Translations under genes and position numbers: made by a program
Notes under the pieces: generated by a model
Databases searched by the model: none
What the model saw: the letters and a program-made list of their open reading frames with translations, nothing else
What the model was told of the DNA's origin: nothing
Part shown: piece by piece, positions 34,562 to 43,027 of the stretch
Layout: every line of letters starts with the position of its first letter
Position numbering within the stretch: position 1 is the stretch's first letter
Assembly (NCBI GenBank): GCA_965277595.1
Contig: CBDIDH010000001.1
Span: forward strand, 1,116,001-1,180,000
Length of the DNA: 64,000 nucleotides
Source of the DNA: CBDIDH01 sp965277595
GTDB lineage: Bacteria; Planctomycetota; Planctomycetia; Isosphaerales; Isosphaeraceae
Reading direction: 5' to 3'

Positions 34562-34774
34562 ATGGTCAGCAAATTCCGCACAGGCCAGCTATTGCCGCAT
34601 CCCGATTTCCTTCAGGCCATCCCCCGAAAGCCGATGATCGACGCCCTTATCGCGCATTGCGTCAGCGACCACCTGGACGGCCAGCCCATCCTCACCCGGC
34701 ACGAGCACAACGGCCAGCGGTTCGTCATCGAGACGGCGGGGGACAGGCGCAGCACGGTCATTAGGTTGGTTTAG
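34562..34774 (+). CDS. small hypothetical protein
   Basis: 70 aa; LPHPDFLQAIPRKPMIDALI and VIETAGDRRSTVIRLV. GAGG five bases upstream of ATG. 68 bp after ardC, so possibly its operon partner. No known family. Confidence 0.55.
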   Translation: MVSKFRTGQLLPHPDFLQAIPRKPMIDALIAHCVSDHLDGQPILTRHEHNGQRFVIETAGDRRSTVIRLV

Positions 34775-34849
34775 GAGGACATTTTCACGGGCGGCGGCTC
34801 ACTCCGTTCGGCCGTTGCGCGAATCAACCGACCGTGCTACCGATGCCGG

Positions 34850-35182
34850 ATGGAAAAATCGGGATCAGCGGGCGGCAAGGCGACACTGGCGAAGCATGGC
34901 CGGGATCATTTCCGCGACCTTGGCAAGCGAGGGATGCAGGCACTCGCCAGCCGCTATTTCAACGGCTCCATCCCAGACGCCATGTCCTGGCTCCGTTCAC
35001 GCCGCAACGAACACCAGATCGCCGCCCTGGTCGATGAGAAGCTCGACCGGCAGCTTGCCGCAGGGGCGTTTATAGCTTCGGAAGAGCTACCCGTTCTGTG
35101 CGAGCCGGATTGCGACCCGTCATATTGGCGGGACAGGGCGAGGGCTTCAAAAACCGAAAACGAGATCGATTTGCCGTGGTAG
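34850..35182 (+). CDS. hypothetical protein
   Basis: 110 aa, basic N-terminus (GGKATLAKHGRDHFRDLGKR), like small phage/plasmid DNA-associated proteins, and an acidic C-terminus. Role unknown. Confidence 0.55.
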   Translation: MEKSGSAGGKATLAKHGRDHFRDLGKRGMQALASRYFNGSIPDAMSWLRSRRNEHQIAALVDEKLDRQLAAGAFIASEELPVLCEPDCDPSYWRDRARASKTENEIDLPW

Positions 35183-35211
35183 CCCTCAGGGCAGTTTTTT
35201 GTTTACGCTTG

Positions 35212-35254
35212 GTGCAAAATAATGGTTGACTCGTAATACAACGTGTATTACAGA
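35212..35254 (+). promoter_or_regulatory. AATAAT-TGGTTGAC type promoter with operator
   Basis: GTGCAAAATAATGGTTGACT carries -35 TTGACT at 35,226; a -10 TACAGA lies 17 bp on. GTAATACA-ACG-TGTATTAC (35,233-35,251) is a perfect inverted repeat in the spacer, a repressor-site candidate. Shares its upstream box with promoters at 43,999, 52,869 and 63,706. Confidence 0.55.
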
Positions 35255-35261
35255 TAGTCCT

Positions 35262-35438
35262 ATGACAAAAACAAATGAAACACCAATCCGCTGCATACGC
35301 ATTGATAATAAGGTGTGGCGGAAACTGACGAAGATGGCAAAGCCGAAAAAGGTCAGCTCTCTGGCGAGAAAAGTCCTTACGGATTATGTCAATAAAGACG
35401 ACCAGGCACCGGAGAAAGAATCCGGTAACCGCCCATAG
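35262..35438 (+). CDS. small basic protein, ribbon-helix-helix-like
   Basis: 58 aa. TPIRCIRIDNKVWRKLTKMA followed by VSSLARKVLTDYV has the strand-helix-helix layout of RHH repressors. It lies right behind a promoter with an inverted repeat and may regulate itself. Start at 35,262 preferred over 35,226, which lies within the promoter. Confidence 0.6.
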   Translation: MTKTNETPIRCIRIDNKVWRKLTKMAKPKKVSSLARKVLTDYVNKDDQAPEKESGNRP

Positions 35439-35471
35439 TGGGCTATAGTAATTGTTCAGTAGGGAGAAGTT

Positions 35472-35870
35472 ATGGGCGAGATAGCAGAGATGATGTTAGA
35501 CGGTTGCCTGTGTGCGGGGTGCAGCGAGTATCTTGGATCTGATCACGGCTATCCAGAATATTGCTACTCCTGCACCAAGGGCGTGAGAGAGGCGGAACGC
35601 AATCGGTCTGATAACGCATCGAAGATCGCAGGAGAGGTAGCGATTAAAACCATTTTCGAATTGGAAAAAGCATTTGGAGCCATGTTCGACCCTGCGGTTG
35701 CGAATCACCTGCGTCCGAACATTATGGGGCTGTTCCGAAGCCTGTATGTGAACCATGGTGGATACATCACGAGCGACAGCTTTGCCAAGACCATCGCGAA
35801 CAACACAAAGGTTCAACGAAAGGCGGAAAAACGCAAAGTAGTCTGTACGAGGGATAGGGATAATGAGTAA
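35472..35870 (+). CDS. hypothetical protein with Cys4 site
   Basis: 132 aa. N-terminal CLCAGCSEYLG and YCYSC give a zinc-binding candidate; the remainder is helical. AGGGAG upstream of ATG. Overlaps the next start by 8 bp. Confidence 0.6.
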   Translation: MGEIAEMMLDGCLCAGCSEYLGSDHGYPEYCYSCTKGVREAERNRSDNASKIAGEVAIKTIFELEKAFGAMFDPAVANHLRPNIMGLFRSLYVNHGGYITSDSFAKTIANNTKVQRKAEKRKVVCTRDRDNE

Positions 35871-36036
35871 CGCGGACAAGAAATTTCGCATGTGTGGAGC
35901 AAAAAACGGTTTTCAAACAAAGGCGGCTGCCAACTACCACGTCAACATGCAGAAGCAACCAGCCATTTGGAAAACCTACGAGTGCCCCCATTGCTTTTGC
36001 TGGCATATTGCGCACGGCAAACCGACAAAGGGATGA
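35863..36036 (+). CDS. small zinc-finger-like phage protein
   Basis: 57 aa: basic N-terminal part (GFQTKAAANYH) and YECPHCFCWHIAHG, resembling short phage proteins with a C..C...WH zinc knuckle. Overlaps the upstream gene's end. Confidence 0.55.
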   Translation: MSNADKKFRMCGAKNGFQTKAAANYHVNMQKQPAIWKTYECPHCFCWHIAHGKPTKG

Positions 36037-36072
36037 TGAATAGTATGCGAAGCACAAGCGAAAGGAAGCTTT

Positions 36073-36228
36073 ATGACCTATACCGACCAAATCCGCAAGG
36101 AACCCACCATATCCGGCTTTAAGGAATGGGTGAACCGGCAAGAGGATGTGCTTATCACCTATCGGCATGCGGCAATGGATATGGCGCAGAGGTATGAAGA
36201 GGAATGTAAAAGGGAATGGGTGAGATGA
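36073..36228 (+). CDS. small hypothetical protein
   Basis: 51 aa, begins TYTDQIRKEPTISGF and ends YEEECKREWVR; AGGAAG precedes ATG. No motif. Confidence 0.5.
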   Translation: MTYTDQIRKEPTISGFKEWVNRQEDVLITYRHAAMDMAQRYEEECKREWVR

Positions 36229-36247
36229 TGATAATAAAGGAATGAAT

Positions 36248-36436
36248 ATGGCAATAACAAATATACCGCAAGAAGTAGACCTATTACGTAAAGCGGTTGA
36301 TATTCAAAACAGAATAGATGGCCTAAGCCAAGAACGAGCATTATTTGCTTTGAAGGCGCTGTTGCTTGCCAACCATGTAGATAGATACGTTATGGAAAAG
36401 ACTATCGAATTGGCCGAAACCGTCAGAACGAGTTAA
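36248..36436 (+). CDS. small helical protein
   Basis: 62 aa, mostly helix (VDLLRKAVDIQNRIDGLSQE). AAAGG 7 bases before ATG 36,248; an ATG at 36,242 is too close to it. Confidence 0.5.
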   Translation: MAITNIPQEVDLLRKAVDIQNRIDGLSQERALFALKALLLANHVDRYVMEKTIELAETVRTS

Positions 36437-36441
36437 AAGGC

Positions 36442-36573
36442 ATGCCAGAAACACCCCATGCTGACACCAAACTGGAAAAGGCGCTTATGTTCGCCACGGT
36501 GGTGTTTGCAGCATTAGGTGGCTGGTACAAGCTTAATGAGAGTGTGGAGAGGGATAAGGGGAGGATGAGGTGA
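36442..36573 (+). CDS. 43-residue single-span membrane protein
   Basis: One hydrophobic helix (ALMFATVVFAALGGWY) flanked by charged ends. AAAAGG overlaps the previous stop; its own TGA overlaps the next ATG. Confidence 0.5.
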   Translation: MPETPHADTKLEKALMFATVVFAALGGWYKLNESVERDKGRMR

Positions 36574-37130
36574 TGATTGATCACAATACTGCATGCCCAG
36601 CTTGCGGCTGTCAGTGCATGACCATTGAGGAATGCCATAAACAGCAAAATCGACATCCTACGATGGATCAAAAGCCGGTCGATCAATCCGATATCGGAAT
36701 GGCGATATCGGAACTGGAGCGGTTGAATTACGAAATCGGCTTTCTGGACGCTCGCCAAACACCAGATGAACGTTTGCTTGATGCCCGCGACAAGACCAAA
36801 AACTTACTGACAAACCTGCTCAGCACACCCGAGCGGGAAGCGGTTACTCCGCCCGATGTTGATTTGCGACTTGTTGACGACGCCATCACCAAGCTAACCA
36901 AAGCGGCGGCGAACCTGGTAAATGGTCAAGGGTTTACTAGCTGCCACTCGGAAGATCACAATCGCCATGCACCGAGGTGGCTCTTAAAACTGATCGGCTC
37001 CGATGATCAGAAGCGGATTGATCTCGGGCAGGATGTCGCCCAGGCTACAAATTGGGTTCGAAACGCAACCAGTAAGCTGCGTGAATGGAGGAACTCTAAC
37101 GACAAAGAAGAACAACCGAGGCGGGGATGA
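36573..37130 (+). CDS. hypothetical protein with N-terminal Cys site
   Basis: 185 aa. CPACGCQC near the N-terminus suggests zinc binding; then helical segments (DIGMAISELERLNYEIGFLD). Ends in a charged tail. Coupled by overlap to both neighbours. Confidence 0.55.
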   Translation: MIDHNTACPACGCQCMTIEECHKQQNRHPTMDQKPVDQSDIGMAISELERLNYEIGFLDARQTPDERLLDARDKTKNLLTNLLSTPEREAVTPPDVDLRLVDDAITKLTKAAANLVNGQGFTSCHSEDHNRHAPRWLLKLIGSDDQKRIDLGQDVAQATNWVRNATSKLREWRNSNDKEEQPRRG

Positions 37131-37258
37131 TTAAGTTGCGATATTGGATTCTTTGTAGTGAATGGGGCCATGACTGGCACATTTTATATAACCAATGGGG
37201 CATAAAAGAAGCACGGCGTTGTTGTCGATGCAACAAACTTGAGCAACATACCGAATAG
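37127..37258 (+). CDS. 43-residue Cys-rich protein
   Basis: C-x-E-W-G-H-D-W...CCRCNKLE layout, like tiny phage zinc-ribbon proteins. ATGA overlap with the upstream gene. Confidence 0.5.
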   Translation: MIKLRYWILCSEWGHDWHILYNQWGIKEARRCCRCNKLEQHTE

Positions 37259-37271
37259 AAGGCGAGGAGCC

Positions 37272-37478
37272 ATGAGCGACGAAAGCGATATCACGTTACG
37301 CCTCTCGCCAGGAGCTGGCAAGGCAGGATACCTGTTCCGGGCCTGCCTCTCGCATTTGAAGCCGGGGCGGTCGATGGTCATACTCTCCCGGAACGACCAT
37401 GTGGTCATTACACGCAACGCGGATCAGTTGGAGTGCCAGCATAAGCTTACTGTTTCTAAAAGCGAGGAAACACCATGA
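37272..37478 (+). CDS. small hypothetical protein
   Basis: 68 aa; beta-rich (DITLRLSPGAGKAG, SMVILSRNDHVVITRN). GAGGAG before ATG. Overlaps next gene by ATGA. Confidence 0.55.
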   Translation: MSDESDITLRLSPGAGKAGYLFRACLSHLKPGRSMVILSRNDHVVITRNADQLECQHKLTVSKSEETP

Positions 37479-37720
37479 CTCAGGATGGCAAAAAAGGGTA
37501 CGTTATCACTCGCACCTTAGATCACAAACGAAACGGATTCATAACGTGCGATTACGTCGAAGAACAAGACGCGGAATTCCGCTACAATATGATCGCTTCT
37601 CAGCTTGTGTTTCCACAGGAACTAACATGCCGGGCAGCATGGCTTAAAGTAGCTGGCGGCAATGTTCGTTACTGGATGCCGCGCGACGATTCAAACGATG
37701 AGAAATGGCATGCCGATTAG
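37475..37720 (+). CDS. small hypothetical protein
   Basis: 81 aa (KKGYVITRTLDHKRNGFITC). No motif. Overlaps the DUF4326 gene downstream by 11 bp. Confidence 0.5.
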   Translation: MTQDGKKGYVITRTLDHKRNGFITCDYVEEQDAEFRYNMIASQLVFPQELTCRAAWLKVAGGNVRYWMPRDDSNDEKWHAD

Positions 37721-38048
37721 GATTCAACGCAAAAGAACAAAGGGCTGGCGAATGCCAGAGAACACGGTCTACGTCGGTCGCGGTAGCCGCTGGGGGAATC
37801 CATTTATCATAGGCAAGGACGGCACCGCAGCGGAGTGCGTTGAGAAATACGTTGCTGACCTTTTACCATACTCCCATCGCCTACCTTTCAACACCATGAC
37901 TTTTTTTATGCTGTCCGAAGCCAATCTGGTAGATATTCAGCAAACCCTGCGTGGCAAGAATTTGGCGTGCTGGTGTCCATTTAGTCAGGCTTGCCATGGA
38001 AATTGGTTATTAGAAATGGCCAATCTACCAGGAGTCGGTATACCATGA
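37710..38048 (+). CDS. DUF4326 domain protein
   Basis: 112 aa. MPENTVYVGRGSRWGNPFII and GKNLACWCPFSQACHGNWLL are the characteristic blocks of DUF4326, a small phage-associated family with conserved WGNPF and CWC...CH residues. Biochemical role not known to me. Confidence 0.78.
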   Translation: MPIRIQRKRTKGWRMPENTVYVGRGSRWGNPFIIGKDGTAAECVEKYVADLLPYSHRLPFNTMTFFMLSEANLVDIQQTLRGKNLACWCPFSQACHGNWLLEMANLPGVGIP

Positions 38049-38167
38049 CACATTTCGAGTTCTTTGCTATTCTTGCCAGCGTTTGGTTCGCTGGCGAGAG
38101 TTGTGCGTTCAATACCATAACAGGTTTGGTGTACGCCGCCCTGGCAATACTTTACTGGAACTCATAA
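38045..38167 (+). CDS. 40-residue membrane peptide
   Basis: Two short hydrophobic stretches (FFAILASVWFAG; LVYAALAILYW). ATGA overlap with the DUF4326 gene. Confidence 0.45.
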   Translation: MTHFEFFAILASVWFAGESCAFNTITGLVYAALAILYWNS

Positions 38168-38179
38168 AGGAGATTTTCC

Positions 38180-38263
38180 ATGTCCATCGACCTGACGATT
38201 GGGTGGCTGAATAGCGCTTATTCGGTGGCAACCGATTCGCGGTTCTGCGATAATACCCGGTAA
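38180..38263 (+). CDS. possible 27-residue peptide
   Basis: Starts SIDLTIGWLNSAYSVATDS, a sequence reminiscent of the N-terminus of larger phage or proteasome-like Ntn-hydrolase proteins, then stops. AAAGGAG lies upstream. May be a broken gene; only low support. Confidence 0.3.
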   Translation: MSIDLTIGWLNSAYSVATDSRFCDNTR

Positions 38264-38316
38264 AGACTTTGGCCAGCCGATCATCGACCTATTGCTGATT
38301 TTGATGCAGGTGAATC

Positions 38317-39045
38317 ATGACTTTTAATGAGCTATGCATTTGGATCAAAGACCAGGTCATGCAATGCACGGTCATGTTGACGATTAACCAAGGGCATCCT
38401 TCGCGACTGGTGAACCAGGGAACTGGCTTACTACTTGCCACGGATCAGGCCGAAATGCTCGTGACCTGCGGACATGTTTACGATGAGTTCCTCAAGCTTC
38501 GTGCAGCAGACGCGACAACTATCCTTGCCATGTCAGGTGCACAAGGAAAGGCTTTCATGGACATCTCGGCGGCTAATGTTCTTGGCATCGGTAGTGACTT
38601 AGATTTAGCTACCTTATCCATCCGCAAGGAAGATGTCATTTTGACTGGAAAGGGACATGTCCATTACCCAAGGTGGCCTGGGCGAAGAGCTGAAAAGGGA
38701 ATGCTGGGCTATCTTATCGGATATCCAGGACAACTGCTAATTCTTGAATCGGGGTTGGCAATCAAACCACTAATGGAGTTTACACGACCGGTAGTATCGG
38801 TCAGCGACCGACATTTTATCCTTCATGATGAAGACGGCGATGCGGTGATGACTTATGCAGACAACACGCCGACTGTAACGGCACTTGGCGGAATTAGTGG
38901 GTGTGCCGTGTGGATTTACGACCACAACATAAAATCAAATAAGGCCGAGTTGTTTGTGGGTGGGTTTGCATACCAGGCTAGAGGCGTCGATACAGTTCTT
39001 GTCGTCCATGCCGATTTTATTAATGCCGATGGAAGTATTCGTTGA
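38317..39045 (+). CDS. trypsin-like serine protease domain protein
   Basis: 242 aa. GTGLLLATDQAEMLVTCGHV holds the catalytic His, SDLDLATLSIR the Asp, and ALGGISGCAVW the GxSG Ser, in the right order for a chymotrypsin-fold protease. No signal peptide or membrane segment, so it is likely cytoplasmic, which is unusual for this fold. Partner or substrate unknown. Last gene of the 35-39 kb cluster. Confidence 0.72.
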   Translation: MTFNELCIWIKDQVMQCTVMLTINQGHPSRLVNQGTGLLLATDQAEMLVTCGHVYDEFLKLRAADATTILAMSGAQGKAFMDISAANVLGIGSDLDLATLSIRKEDVILTGKGHVHYPRWPGRRAEKGMLGYLIGYPGQLLILESGLAIKPLMEFTRPVVSVSDRHFILHDEDGDAVMTYADNTPTVTALGGISGCAVWIYDHNIKSNKAELFVGGFAYQARGVDTVLVVHADFINADGSIR

Positions 39046-39381
39046 GCTGGACTAAACTTTCACCACAGGCTTAATGCTAACGGAATGAGGTTTCGGATAT
39101 CGTCAGATCAGCCCTGTCTCCACACGCCAAAGCTACTCCGGTTTGCCGGAACGAAGCACGCGAATGCCCGCAGGTTGTAATCGCTAGCAAGATCTTCCTA
39201 GCGCTCGGCAGATGGTGCGCGCTTACAAGAGCTTTTGCTCCCAAAATATCGATCCTCTTGGGTGGGCGAATCAGGGCGCTGTTCAGAGCTTTTGCCCAGA
39301 TTTGGGGGCATAAGGTATATTATGGCCCCAATCGATTTAAGGACCAATCGTTTGAATTCTATGATTTAAATCGATTTATAT
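39046..39381. other. intergenic region, no gene seen
   Basis: AT-rich at its right end with ATCGATTTA repeats (TAAATCGATTTA palindrome at about 39,363). Two copies of AGAGCTTTTGC about 65 bp apart. No coding signal; probably the junction between short-gene cluster and kinase cargo. Confidence 0.5.
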
Positions 39382-41346
39382 TTACAAGTCGCCGATGATC
39401 GCGAGGATAATATCAAAATTGACAGGCTTGACCAAATGGTGGTTGAATCCCGCCGCTTTCGAGCGGTCTCGTGCCTGCTCTTCCCCGTACCCGGAGACGG
39501 CAATCAGTACCGAGTTGTTGCTCCCTTCCTCCCGCCGGAGGGCGGACGCCAGCTCGTAGCCATCCATGCCGGGAAGACCGATGTCAAGGAGCATGACCTC
39601 GGGTCGATATGCACGAGAAACGTCGAGGGCGTCCTCGCCGTTATGGGCCACCCGGACCTCATGCCCCGAGAACTTGAGCAGCCTAGCCATCCCGTTCGCC
39701 GTGTCCGCGTTGTCGTCGACAACGAGGACGCGATAGCTCCGGGTCGAAGAACCCTCTGTCCCCCCCTTCCCACCGGATTCAGACCCTCCCCGGCCTTCGG
39801 CGGCGGGGAGCCGGACGACGAACTCGCTCCCCTTGCCGGGTCCGTCGCTCGTTGCCGTGACGGTGCCGTCGTGGAGTTCGGCGAGCGACCTGACGAGCGT
39901 CAGCCCGATGCCGAGACCTCCCTCCGAGCGGTCGAGCGAGCGATCGGCCTGGGTGAAGAGGTCAAACATCCTGGGAAGCAAATCCGGCAAGATGCCAACG
40001 CCGTTATCCTTGACGCGGAAGACCACGTCTTTCGCTTGGATTCCGACGTCGAGCTGGATTCGACCCCCGGACGGCGTGTACTTGGCGGCGTTCGCGAGCA
40101 GGTTGACGAGAATCTGTTCCAGCCGGGTCGAATCGGCTTCGAGTATCAAATCGTTAGACGTGTACGAGACGAGCAACTCGTGCTTCCGCTCGCCGATGAT
40201 GGGCTTGACGGCCTCGATGGCGTGACGGATGACCGAGGCGGCGTCGATGAATTGCTTGTGAAGCTGAATCTTGCCTTCGGTGATGCGGGCGACGTCCAGG
40301 AGATCGTTGATGAGGTGGGCAAAGTTGCCGACCTGCCGTGCGGTGACGTCTCGGCTCCACTCGAGGTCATCTTTCGAGCCGGAACGTGAGGAGACTTCGA
40401 CGGCGTTCTGCACGGCGGCGAGCGGGTTCCTAAGCTCGTGGGCGAGCATCGCCAGGAACTGATTCTTGTGGCGGTCAGCATCGGCAAGTTTGGCCGCATC
40501 CGCTTTGGCTGCCTGCAACATTCCCTCGCGTTCCACCTCAAGCCGCTTGCGTTCGGTGATGTCCACAATGGCGAGGAGAATTAGATCCCACTTTCCCTCG
40601 GGTGGGAAGCGGCGGGCATTCAGCAGCATCGTCTTCGGACCGATGGTATCAAAATCGTGTTCCACCTCGAAGTCGTCGAAAAAGCTGTTTTGAGGGATGA
40701 TTTCCTCCAGCAACCTCCTGAGAGCCGGGATGTCCCACTGTCCGTCACCTAGGTCATAGACGAACTGACCTTCGGTCTCGGACGGTTCGACCTGGAACAT
40801 CTTGTAGAACGAATGGTTTGCCGACTTGACGTGAAGGTCTGCGTTCAGGACAAGGAGCGGTTCTCGGACCGTGCTGACGATGCTCTCCGCAAATCCCCTG
40901 GCCGCCTCGATGAGGTTCTCACTCCGCCTCCGTTCCGACATGTCTCGGAAAATCATGACGACGCCGATGAGCTTTCCGTCCGCGTCCCAGACCGGGGCGG
41001 CACTATCGTCGATAGGAAGCTCGGTCCCGTCCTTGGAAATGAGGAGAGTGTGGTTGGCGAGCCCGCGAACGAGGCCCGTGTCGATGACCTTCCTCACCGG
41101 CTGTTCGGCGGGCTTGTGGGTATCCTCAGTGACGATGCGGAAGACCTCTTCCGAGGGTCTTCCGTGGGCCTCAGCGGCGACCCAACCGGTGAGCGACTCG
41201 GCCACGGGGTTCATGTAGGTGATGCGGCCCTCGGGGTCGGTCGTCAACACCGCGTCACCGATGGCCGAAAGCGTGACCTGATACCACGTCAGCACTGTCG
41301 CGGCGGGCAGGTCCGGTTCGGTCTGTTTCTGGGCCGGATTCGCCAT
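39382..41346 (-). CDS. hybrid sensor histidine kinase
   Basis: 654 aa, no membrane segment, so a soluble sensor. Two PAS domains (about 20-140 and 150-265), HisKA with FLAMLAHELRNPLAAV (H303), ATPase domain with NLLANAAKYTPSGG (N box) and GGLGIGLTLVRSL (G box), then a C-terminal receiver domain (VLVVDDN, phospho-acceptor D588 in MLLDIGLPG, K640 in LVKP). The receiver has no DNA-binding output, so signal must pass to another protein. GC-rich and host-like: cargo within the element. Confidence 0.93.
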   Translation of the reverse strand: MANPAQKQTEPDLPAATVLTWYQVTLSAIGDAVLTTDPEGRITYMNPVAESLTGWVAAEAHGRPSEEVFRIVTEDTHKPAEQPVRKVIDTGLVRGLANHTLLISKDGTELPIDDSAAPVWDADGKLIGVVMIFRDMSERRRSENLIEAARGFAESIVSTVREPLLVLNADLHVKSANHSFYKMFQVEPSETEGQFVYDLGDGQWDIPALRRLLEEIIPQNSFFDDFEVEHDFDTIGPKTMLLNARRFPPEGKWDLILLAIVDITERKRLEVEREGMLQAAKADAAKLADADRHKNQFLAMLAHELRNPLAAVQNAVEVSSRSGSKDDLEWSRDVTARQVGNFAHLINDLLDVARITEGKIQLHKQFIDAASVIRHAIEAVKPIIGERKHELLVSYTSNDLILEADSTRLEQILVNLLANAAKYTPSGGRIQLDVGIQAKDVVFRVKDNGVGILPDLLPRMFDLFTQADRSLDRSEGGLGIGLTLVRSLAELHDGTVTATSDGPGKGSEFVVRLPAAEGRGGSESGGKGGTEGSSTRSYRVLVVDDNADTANGMARLLKFSGHEVRVAHNGEDALDVSRAYRPEVMLLDIGLPGMDGYELASALRREEGSNNSVLIAVSGYGEEQARDRSKAAGFNHHLVKPVNFDIILAIIGDL

Positions 41347-41845
41347 AGGTTGGGACCATTCGATTCTAATGATTTGAATACATAAACATAAATCTTATTG
41401 CGGGACTCAAGCTCAGAATCCTGCGGGATTTCCAGCGACGACAGAATCTCGGTCAGCCCTGGGGGGTAATTTCGTCACCTGGATGAAGCTTGTAAAACCT
41501 AGGAACAGTGTCCACAAGCAATTGCGATGCCGTTCAAAGTGAATTCGGTTTGTTGCGAGAAGCCGCAACCCGAAGGGGTTTGAAGACATAAGGGACATTC
41601 TGTCGCCGAATGTCGTCTTCCAGAAAAATCACACGACGTGAGTATCTACGCCGTTCTCGGCGCTATAAATCCGCTGAGCTTTGCTGCCAGGCAGCACACT
41701 TCGGTTTGGTCGACCGGAGCATTTAGCGGACCTTGCCATCGCTTGATATCGCATACGAGTAGACAGTACACTTCTAGGGAATTGCACCGCTACAATCCTC
41801 ATCTCTTCTAAAAAAGAGTAACGGAGGGTGTCAGTACACGCCATG
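41347..41845. other. region without a recognised gene
   Basis: Between the kinase and the integrase-TnpB module. Minus-strand open frames of 61 and 77 codons exist (41,413-41,598; 41,629-41,862) but show no family resemblance or ribosome site. Might contain remnants of an older insertion. Confidence 0.45.
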
Positions 41846-41858
41846 TTGTGTGGACGCT
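41846..41858. repeat. direct repeat bracketing the int-tnpB module, TnpB side
   Basis: TTGTGTGGACGCT. The other end of the module carries TTGTGTGGCGCT at 43,954-43,965: same orientation, one base missing. The identical 8-bp TTGTGTGG is the right size for a tyrosine-recombinase core. Confidence 0.6.
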
Positions 41859-41990
41859 TCATCGACAGCCGCAGCCGCTGGTAAACCAGCAGCCGTCTTA
41901 CGCCGCCTCGACGCCTGTAATCGGAGACTGACGCCCCGATCTGAGGGCTTCCCTCAGGATGTTGTTAGCCGCGTTCACGTCGCGGTCTAG
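41859..41990 (-). ncRNA. predicted TnpB guide RNA (omega RNA) scaffold
   Basis: In TnpB elements the guide RNA overlaps the 3' end of tnpB and runs to the element end. Here, after the stop, the minus strand gives GCTGCTGG-TTTA-CCAGCGGC, an 8-bp hairpin with one G-U pair, then GGCTGTCGATGA up to the direct repeat. The guide would be read from sequence just beyond 41,846. The 5' limit is a guess. Confidence 0.4.
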
Positions 41991-43022
41991 CTTCGATTCG
42001 CAGGCCGGGCAATCCCAGTGACGCACATCGAGCGGTAGTGAATCCACGATGAACCCGCACCCGCCGCACGATTTACTGCTGGGGTAGAACCTGCCGACCT
42101 GCAGCAGCTCCCGGCCATACCAGCGTGCCTTGTAGCTCAGCATGTCAAGAAACTGCCCCCAGCCCGCGTCTGCGATGGACTTCGACAGCGACGGGTTGCG
42201 GATCATGTTCTTGACGGCCAGGTTCTCCACAGCAATCGTGTCGAAGTTGTTGACGACGAACGCACTGGCCTTGTGGTGGAAATCCCTGCGAGAATTGGCT
42301 ATCTTCCGCTGGATCACCGCCACCTTCTTCCTCTGCTCTTCTCTTCTATTGCTTCCTTTCTTCTTTCTGGATAAGTGTTGCTGCGCCCGCTTCAACGCGG
42401 CCTGCTGCCGCCGGAAATGCTTTGGGGCCTTGATCCGCTTCCCGTTGCTCAGCACCGCGAACTCGATCAGGCCAAGGTCAATGCCGACCTGCTGACCAGC
42501 GGCTGGCTTGGCTTCAACGTTTACCTCCACAGACAAGCTAATGTAATAATGGCCATCCGCCGTCTTGCGAACCGTAGCATTATTGATCTTCGTGAAGGTT
42601 GGGATATCGCGTGCGAATCGCAGCCCCTCACTGAATTTGGGCAGGCAGATGCGGTTGCCTCTGATCGAAATGTCCCCGCAGACAGTGAAAGCTTGGTCGT
42701 GGCGTTTGCTCTTAAAGCGAGGAACTTTGGCCTTCCCTCTGAAAAATTGCCGACAAGCGTTGTCTAAGGTTTTTAGGGTACGTTGAGTGCTAGCTCGTGA
42801 AGCTTCATAAAGCCAGTCAAACTCGGCCTGCTGTTTAATCTTCGTGAATGCCGCAGAATCCTTATAAAAATCGCTCGACGTTTTATCTCGCTTGTAATCC
42901 TCTTGACGCTTTGCAAGAAAATGGTTCCATACCCACCGATTATGACCAAAATGTTGTTCAAGTTTGGCTCTTTGCTTAGCATTTGGCTTTACGCGAATGA
43001 CAATCCCCTTGTGAACCAGCAT
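41898..43022 (-). CDS. tnpB: TnpB RNA-guided nuclease
   Basis: 374 aa, full length. N-terminal WED/REC-type region (VIRVKPNAKQRAKLEQHFGH, NRWVWNHFLAKRQ), RuvC-I GIDLGLIEFAV (D182), RuvC-II TIAVENLAVKNM (E266), zinc ribbon CGGC...CPAC (C319, C322, C338, C341), RuvC-III LDRDVNAANNIL (D348). All catalytic residues are intact. Its ATG lies only 5 bp after the stop of a tyrosine integrase and there is no TnpA, so it is not in a normal IS200/IS605 layout. Confidence 0.94.
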   Translation of the reverse strand: MLVHKGIVIRVKPNAKQRAKLEQHFGHNRWVWNHFLAKRQEDYKRDKTSSDFYKDSAAFTKIKQQAEFDWLYEASRASTQRTLKTLDNACRQFFRGKAKVPRFKSKRHDQAFTVCGDISIRGNRICLPKFSEGLRFARDIPTFTKINNATVRKTADGHYYISLSVEVNVEAKPAAGQQVGIDLGLIEFAVLSNGKRIKAPKHFRRQQAALKRAQQHLSRKKKGSNRREEQRKKVAVIQRKIANSRRDFHHKASAFVVNNFDTIAVENLAVKNMIRNPSLSKSIADAGWGQFLDMLSYKARWYGRELLQVGRFYPSSKSCGGCGFIVDSLPLDVRHWDCPACESKLDRDVNAANNILREALRSGRQSPITGVEAA

Positions 43023-43027
43023 GCCGC

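Noticed and set aside
41413..41862. two short minus-strand frames that might be transposase remnants
   Set aside because: No catalytic motif or resemblance to a transposase family that I can recognise.
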